Position numbers and translations under genes: made by a program | Shown here: positions 60,261 to 64,000 of the stretch, one piece after another | How positions within the stretch are numbered: the stretch's first letter is position 1 | How the letters are laid out: the number at the start of each line of letters is the position of its first letter | Assembly (NCBI RefSeq): GCF_000449425.2 | Contig: NZ_AVHW01000090.1 | Coordinates: forward strand, 1-64,000 | Reading direction: 5' to 3' | DNA: 64,000 nt | Origin: Clostridioides difficile CD160 | GTDB lineage: Bacteria; Bacillota; Clostridia; Peptostreptococcales; Peptostreptococcaceae | The notes under the pieces: model-generated | Database searches by the model: none | What the model was told of the DNA's origin: nothing | Seen by the model: only the letters and a program-made list of their open reading frames with translations

Positions 60261-60304
60261 GCCTCAAGATAAATAATATCTTTTAATATTATTTATTCTG
60301 AGAC
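60261..60304 (-). terminator. Terminator after the SPOR protein gene
   Basis: CTCAAGATAAATAATAT and ATATTATTTATTCTGAG pair with a short loop. On the minus strand GGCATTTTG follows. It lies between the SPOR gene and the 663-aa gene, so the latter may have its own promoter. Confidence 0.55.
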
Positions 60305-60332
60305 ATAATTTCTCCTTATTTTTTATAATATC

Positions 60333-62912
60333 CTAAGCACCTTCAACTATTTCTTCATAAAGTTTATCTAAATGTCTAACATATTCACTATATCCAGATT
60401 TATTTCTTAATTCACTTCTTAAATCTTCATATTTTTGTCTAAGTTCTTCAGCACTCAATGAAGGAGCTGATTCTTTTAAATCCTCTAATTTATAATCATA
60501 GTACTTATCATACATCGCTATATATGTATCAATAGATTTCTTAGCTAGCTCATTACATTTTTCTTGTGCTTCCCCATATTGAGAATAATCGCCTATTTTT
60601 ATTTTATAGTATCCATTTTCTTGAATTATTGTTGAAGAGATACCTTTAGCTTCATATTCTTTTGCTGTTTCTTTTGCTGTTTTTTCAACTTTAAGTGAAC
60701 CAGCATAAACAGTATAATACACACCTTTACCATCTTTATATGCTTCCATTTCTGCTGCTTTCTTTTCAGCTTTTGCCTTCTCTTCTGCTTCTTTTTCAGC
60801 CTTTGCTTTTTCTTCTGCTTCCTTTTTCTCTTTTTCAGCTTTTGCTTTTTTCTCTTCCTCTGTTAGTTTGTTATTAGCTTGTTGCTGAGTTGATGTTTTT
60901 GGAGTAACAGCTTTCTCATTTTTCTTGTTATTACCTACTGTTATAAAGTAACCCACACCAACAATTGCTACTATAACTACTGCTATAATAGTTTCTTTTA
61001 CTCTGCTCTTCTTAGAGCCAACTTCTTCATCTTCTATATAATCGTCTTTAGAATCATCTTTATTTGATTCATACTTTTTCATTTCTACCTTATTTTCTCT
61101 AGATTTATTATTAGAAGAATGTTTTGATTTTTTATTGCCTCTTTCTTTCTTATTAATAGGTATTATTACTGACTTTTCACTTTCTGCTTTTTCATTTTGT
61201 AATTTTTCTTCTTTTATTTCTTTTGGTATTTCCTCTTCTAAATCTTTACTTTCTTTTTTAGGTTTAGATTCACTATTTAAAGATATTTTTTCATCTAAGT
61301 CATTATTTATTGGCTTTTCTATTTTTACACTACGTTCTTCTTCTAGGTCTTGTTTTACTTCTTCTATTTCTTCTTGCTCCACTTCTTTTAACTCTTCTTG
61401 ATTATTTTCAATAGGTTTATCTAAAATTACATCAGAAGAAATGTCATCTAAATTATTTTCTTTCTGCTCAACTTCTTCTTGATCAATTTCTTGGTCAATT
61501 TTTTCTTCTTTATTTTCTTTTTTCATGAATCCAAATAATTTAGATTTCTTTTTACTCTTTTTATTTTCTGATTCGGTTATATCTTCTTTATCAATATTGT
61601 CTTCTTTGTCTGTATTCTCTTTTTCTTCTACAATATCACTTATATTTTCATCATGATTATCTACTTCTTCTTTAGTCTCTTCTTTAACATCATCTTCTAT
61701 AGAGATACTACTTCTAAAGCAAATATCTTTATCTGCATTTTTTATCATATAAATATATTCTTCAATGTCGATATCTTTATTTTTTCTAGTTCTTTTTGAT
61801 GCAATCTCATGATTTTCTAATTCATTATAGTTATCTTTTATCAGATTATGAGCTTCATTCCATACACCTTCACTAATTTCTGTTTTATTTTTAATTACAT
61901 AGTCTACAAATTCTTTAAAGTTTTCAGCACCAAATTCTCCAATTATAGTTAGTCTCATTGCACCTTCTACAAGGTCTCTATGTCTTCTCTTTAAAAATTC
62001 TAATGCAATTGTTGCACAAGCAAAATCTTTAATAGCATCTTTACCAAAGCCATATCCTTCAACAGAATGAAGTTCTTCTAATCCACACAACTTTTTATAT
62101 TCATTATATATTGCTTGTGATATGCTTTCATCATTTAAACTATGTAATTTATCCATAAACTTTGAGTTTATATCATTTGTCTTTGATTCTTGTTCCACTC
62201 TTGATTTTTTAACTTCATTTAATAATGAATCATTTTCTGAATTATCTTTACCTAATTGCAAATCTTCAATTTCTGTAGCTTTTATTTCAACTCTATCTTG
62301 TTCATTATTTTCTTCCACATTCTTAGCTACTACATCTTTATTACTAGCTAATATCTTATTTACACAGAATATAATCTCTCTTTTTAATTCTCTTTTAGCA
62401 TCAGCTTGATTTTTAAGAAATAAACTTCCGCATTCTTTCTTTTCTAAACTTATTTTTCTAAGCGATATGTTGAGAAGGTCTTTATATAAGTTTAAAACCT
62501 TATAATCCTTTTCTAAACGTCTTCTTCTCTCTGATAGCTCCATTTTATCATATGCTAGAAAACTATTTAAATCATTGGCTTTTAGAGAGTCTAAACCTTC
62601 TTTCATCGCATTATTTACATACTTTCTACATTTGGCTGTAGTTAATTCTAAATCCTTTTCTAATTCATCTATCTCAGGTATGTACTTATCTACTATCCAT
62701 TTGCCAATAAGTGGCTCTGTATTTCTTGCTAATGTCTTATAAAACAATATATTAAATTTTAAAAGCTCAGCATATTTTGCTTCATTAAATTCTACTTTTT
62801 CAAATTTCTTTTCCAAAACACCATCTAATTTTTCATTTATTTTAGACTCTTGTTTTAAAAAACTTGCTGTGACATTTAAAACAGTGTTTCTTATTATATT
62901 ATTTTCACTCAA
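60333..62912 (-). CDS. Membrane-anchored SPOR-domain protein (859 aa)
   Basis: Start: TTG at 62912, eight bases after AAGGAG; an earlier GTG abuts that site. Order: a helical cytoplasmic region (about 1-410), a very long charged Lys/Glu linker (about 410-640), one membrane helix (about 645-666: TIIAVVIVAIVGVGYFITVG), an Ala/Lys/Glu-rich TolA-like rod (about 680-725) and a SPOR domain (about 726-800: YTVYAGSLKVEKTAKETAKE, YYKIKIGDYSQYGEAQEKC), then a short helical tail. SPOR domains bind peptidoglycan glycans stripped of stem peptides at division septa. The layout resembles FtsN/DedD but with a far larger cytoplasmic part. Confidence 0.82.
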   Translation of the reverse strand: MSENNIIRNTVLNVTASFLKQESKINEKLDGVLEKKFEKVEFNEAKYAELLKFNILFYKTLARNTEPLIGKWIVDKYIPEIDELEKDLELTTAKCRKYVNNAMKEGLDSLKANDLNSFLAYDKMELSERRRRLEKDYKVLNLYKDLLNISLRKISLEKKECGSLFLKNQADAKRELKREIIFCVNKILASNKDVVAKNVEENNEQDRVEIKATEIEDLQLGKDNSENDSLLNEVKKSRVEQESKTNDINSKFMDKLHSLNDESISQAIYNEYKKLCGLEELHSVEGYGFGKDAIKDFACATIALEFLKRRHRDLVEGAMRLTIIGEFGAENFKEFVDYVIKNKTEISEGVWNEAHNLIKDNYNELENHEIASKRTRKNKDIDIEEYIYMIKNADKDICFRSSISIEDDVKEETKEEVDNHDENISDIVEEKENTDKEDNIDKEDITESENKKSKKKSKLFGFMKKENKEEKIDQEIDQEEVEQKENNLDDISSDVILDKPIENNQEELKEVEQEEIEEVKQDLEEERSVKIEKPINNDLDEKISLNSESKPKKESKDLEEEIPKEIKEEKLQNEKAESEKSVIIPINKKERGNKKSKHSSNNKSRENKVEMKKYESNKDDSKDDYIEDEEVGSKKSRVKETIIAVVIVAIVGVGYFITVGNNKKNEKAVTPKTSTQQQANNKLTEEEKKAKAEKEKKEAEEKAKAEKEAEEKAKAEKKAAEMEAYKDGKGVYYTVYAGSLKVEKTAKETAKEYEAKGISSTIIQENGYYKIKIGDYSQYGEAQEKCNELAKKSIDTYIAMYDKYYDYKLEDLKESAPSLSAEELRQKYEDLRSELRNKSGYSEYVRHLDKLYEEIVEGA

Positions 62913-63156
62913 AACCTTCACTCCTTAAATCAATTATTTTATTGTAATATTTACATTGTGCAAAGTTACTAATTTGATTATGATATTTAAATAATTATTT
63001 ATTAAATTTGCTACATCTTATATCATATCATATTATTTACATCATTTTACCTTTTCTTTTTATATCTATCTTATATTATACCATTTTTAATATCTGTACT
63101 AACTTATATTACAATATTCCTCAAAATTTTAAAAGTAAATTAGACAAATTTACAAA

Positions 63157-63186
63157 TAAAAAAACACCAGTTTAAACTGATGTTTT
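63157..63186 (-). terminator. Terminator of rnpB
   Basis: ACATCAGTTTAAACTGGTGT stem followed by seven T residues on the minus strand, 17 bases after the RNase P RNA. Confidence 0.85.
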
Positions 63187-63202
63187 GACTATCAAAATAA
63201 TT

Positions 63203-63532
63203 AAGCAAGTCTATAAGCGGAGTTCTGTATTAGATAATCATCTTTCTAGGCTTATCGTCACCAATAAGCTCAAGCGACCTACCTACCGGAGAGTACGAGC
63301 AGCACTCTTCATTCCTATCTTGGTCTTGCTCCAGGTGGGGTTTACATAGCCAGCTAGTCTCCTAGCTGCTGGTGAGCTCTTACCTCGCCTTTCCATCCTT
63401 ACCACACAAGGTGGCGGTTTATTTCTGTTGCACTATCCTTAGGATCGCTCCCACTAGGCGTTACCTAGCACCCTGCTCTATGGAGCTCCGACTTTCCTCA
63501 TGTAAAACTACATGCGATTATCTGGCTTACTT
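63203..63532 (-). ncRNA. rnpB: RNase P RNA
   Basis: About 330 bases with the conserved parts of bacterial RNase P RNA: GAGGAAAGTCGGAGCTC near the 5' end (P4 5' strand region), CAGAAATAAACCGCC, GGTAAGGATGGAAAGGCGAGGTAAGAGCTC, and the 3' end with ACAGAACTCCGCTTATAG. The ends AAGTAAGCC and GACTTGCTT pair. It processes tRNA 5' ends with RnpA. Confidence 0.95.
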
Positions 63533-63663
63533 AATATTTATTTCACTTAGTTATGTTAACATAAATTTTTCAATATGTCAAAGACATATTATACTAAAAA
63601 TTTAAATTTCTTCAAAAATAGTGTAATATAAGTATATAAACTATTTTGACTTGAGGTGAAATA

Positions 63664-64000
63664 TTGAAAAAATCATATAAAACAATAATTAACATTATAT
63701 TAATATTAGTTATAATTTACAGCGGATTTAATATATACTCAAAACTTACCAAATACAATCATGATACTAAGACATCTTCTGAACTTCAAAAAAAAGAAGA
63801 TAAAAAAGAAGACTTATCAAAAATAAATAGTGATTTTAAGTTTTGGATTTCTGCTAAGAATACAAATATAAATTATCCAGTTGTACAATCTAAAGATAAT
63901 TCTTATTATCTAGACAAAGACTTTTATAAAAAAGATTCTATTTCAGGGACATTATTTATGGATTATAGAAATAAATCTCTTGATGACCAAAATGTCATAA
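63664..64000 (+). CDS. srtB: Class B sortase (partial, 5' part)
   Basis: The frame starts at TTG (63664) after GAGGTGAAATA and runs off the window after 112 codons. It has an N-terminal membrane anchor (MKKSYKTIINIILILVIIYS, residues 8-23), a charged stalk, and the start of the sortase fold (FWISAKNTNINYPVVQSKDN, YYLDKDFYKK, SGTLFMDYRN), typical of class B enzymes. The catalytic His, Cys and Arg lie outside the window. In C. difficile SrtB anchors surface proteins with (S/P)PxTG signals. Confidence 0.9.
   Translation, partial: MKKSYKTIINIILILVIIYSGFNIYSKLTKYNHDTKTSSELQKKEDKKEDLSKINSDFKFWISAKNTNINYPVVQSKDNSYYLDKDFYKKDSISGTLFMDYRNKSLDDQNVI

Noticed and set aside
63372-63605. 77-codon plus-strand open frame
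   Set aside because: It overlaps the RNase P RNA gene on the opposite strand and has no ribosome site.

Overview
The window is AT-rich (about 70% A+T), with strong GGAGG-type ribosome sites and Firmicutes-type genes. Several loci point to Clostridioides difficile: a wall protein joining an L,D-transpeptidase to GW-type repeats and three CWB2 domains (Cwp22 type), a class B sortase start beside the RNase P RNA gene, and an AsnA gene behind an Asn T-box. Species is an inference from gene content; no search was run.

Bases 1 to about 24,275 are the right part of a temperate tailed-phage prophage; its left end lies outside the window. Reading leftward on the minus strand: early DNA-binding genes (17.2-19.4 kb), recombination and replication (ERF protein, DnaD-like initiator carrying tandem 16-bp iterons, SSB; 14.2-16.4 kb), many small accessory genes (10.7-14.1 kb), RusA, an AntA antirepressor, an ArpU/RinA-like late activator at 9.0 kb followed by an array of G-tracts at helical spacing and two tRNA-like elements, then small accessory genes and the head module (small and large terminase, SPP1-type portal, MuF-type head protein with a C-terminal ADP-ribosyltransferase-like domain, small genes, scaffold). 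The lysogeny end (19.4-24.3 kb) has an XRE repressor facing six copies of a 17-bp dyad, a 45-aa gene on the opposite strand under a LexA-type box, a lipoprotein, an S-layer-type CWB2 protein, a HicA pseudogene with intact HicB, and a tyrosine integrase with arm-type repeats.

Bases 24.3-64 kb look like chromosome: asnA with promoter and T-box; a C-S lyase; a YjiH/YjiG-M20 peptidase operon with a sigma-54 promoter, a far-upstream dyad and a divergent sigma-54 activator; a DUF3798 lipoprotein; a frameshifted brnQ; a pentapeptide protein; a guanine-riboswitch purine permease followed by an amidohydrolase; a large diguanylate cyclase; a HIRAN protein; a shikimate/quinate-type cluster (TIM-barrel protein, OYE/Fe-S reductase, AroE, MFS transporter, chorismate mutase-shikimate kinase fusion) with a divergent LysR regulator; a DUF3800 protein followed by a structured RNA region; Cwp22; galE and galU; three linked genes ending in a membrane-anchored SPOR protein; rnpB; and the start of sortase B.

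The most unusual items are the ART-tailed MuF protein, the repressor without a peptidase domain set against the LexA-boxed small gene, the prophage-encoded CWB2 protein, the in-gene iterons, the helically phased G-tract array with tRNA-like elements, and two small membrane-tail proteins converging on opposite strands.
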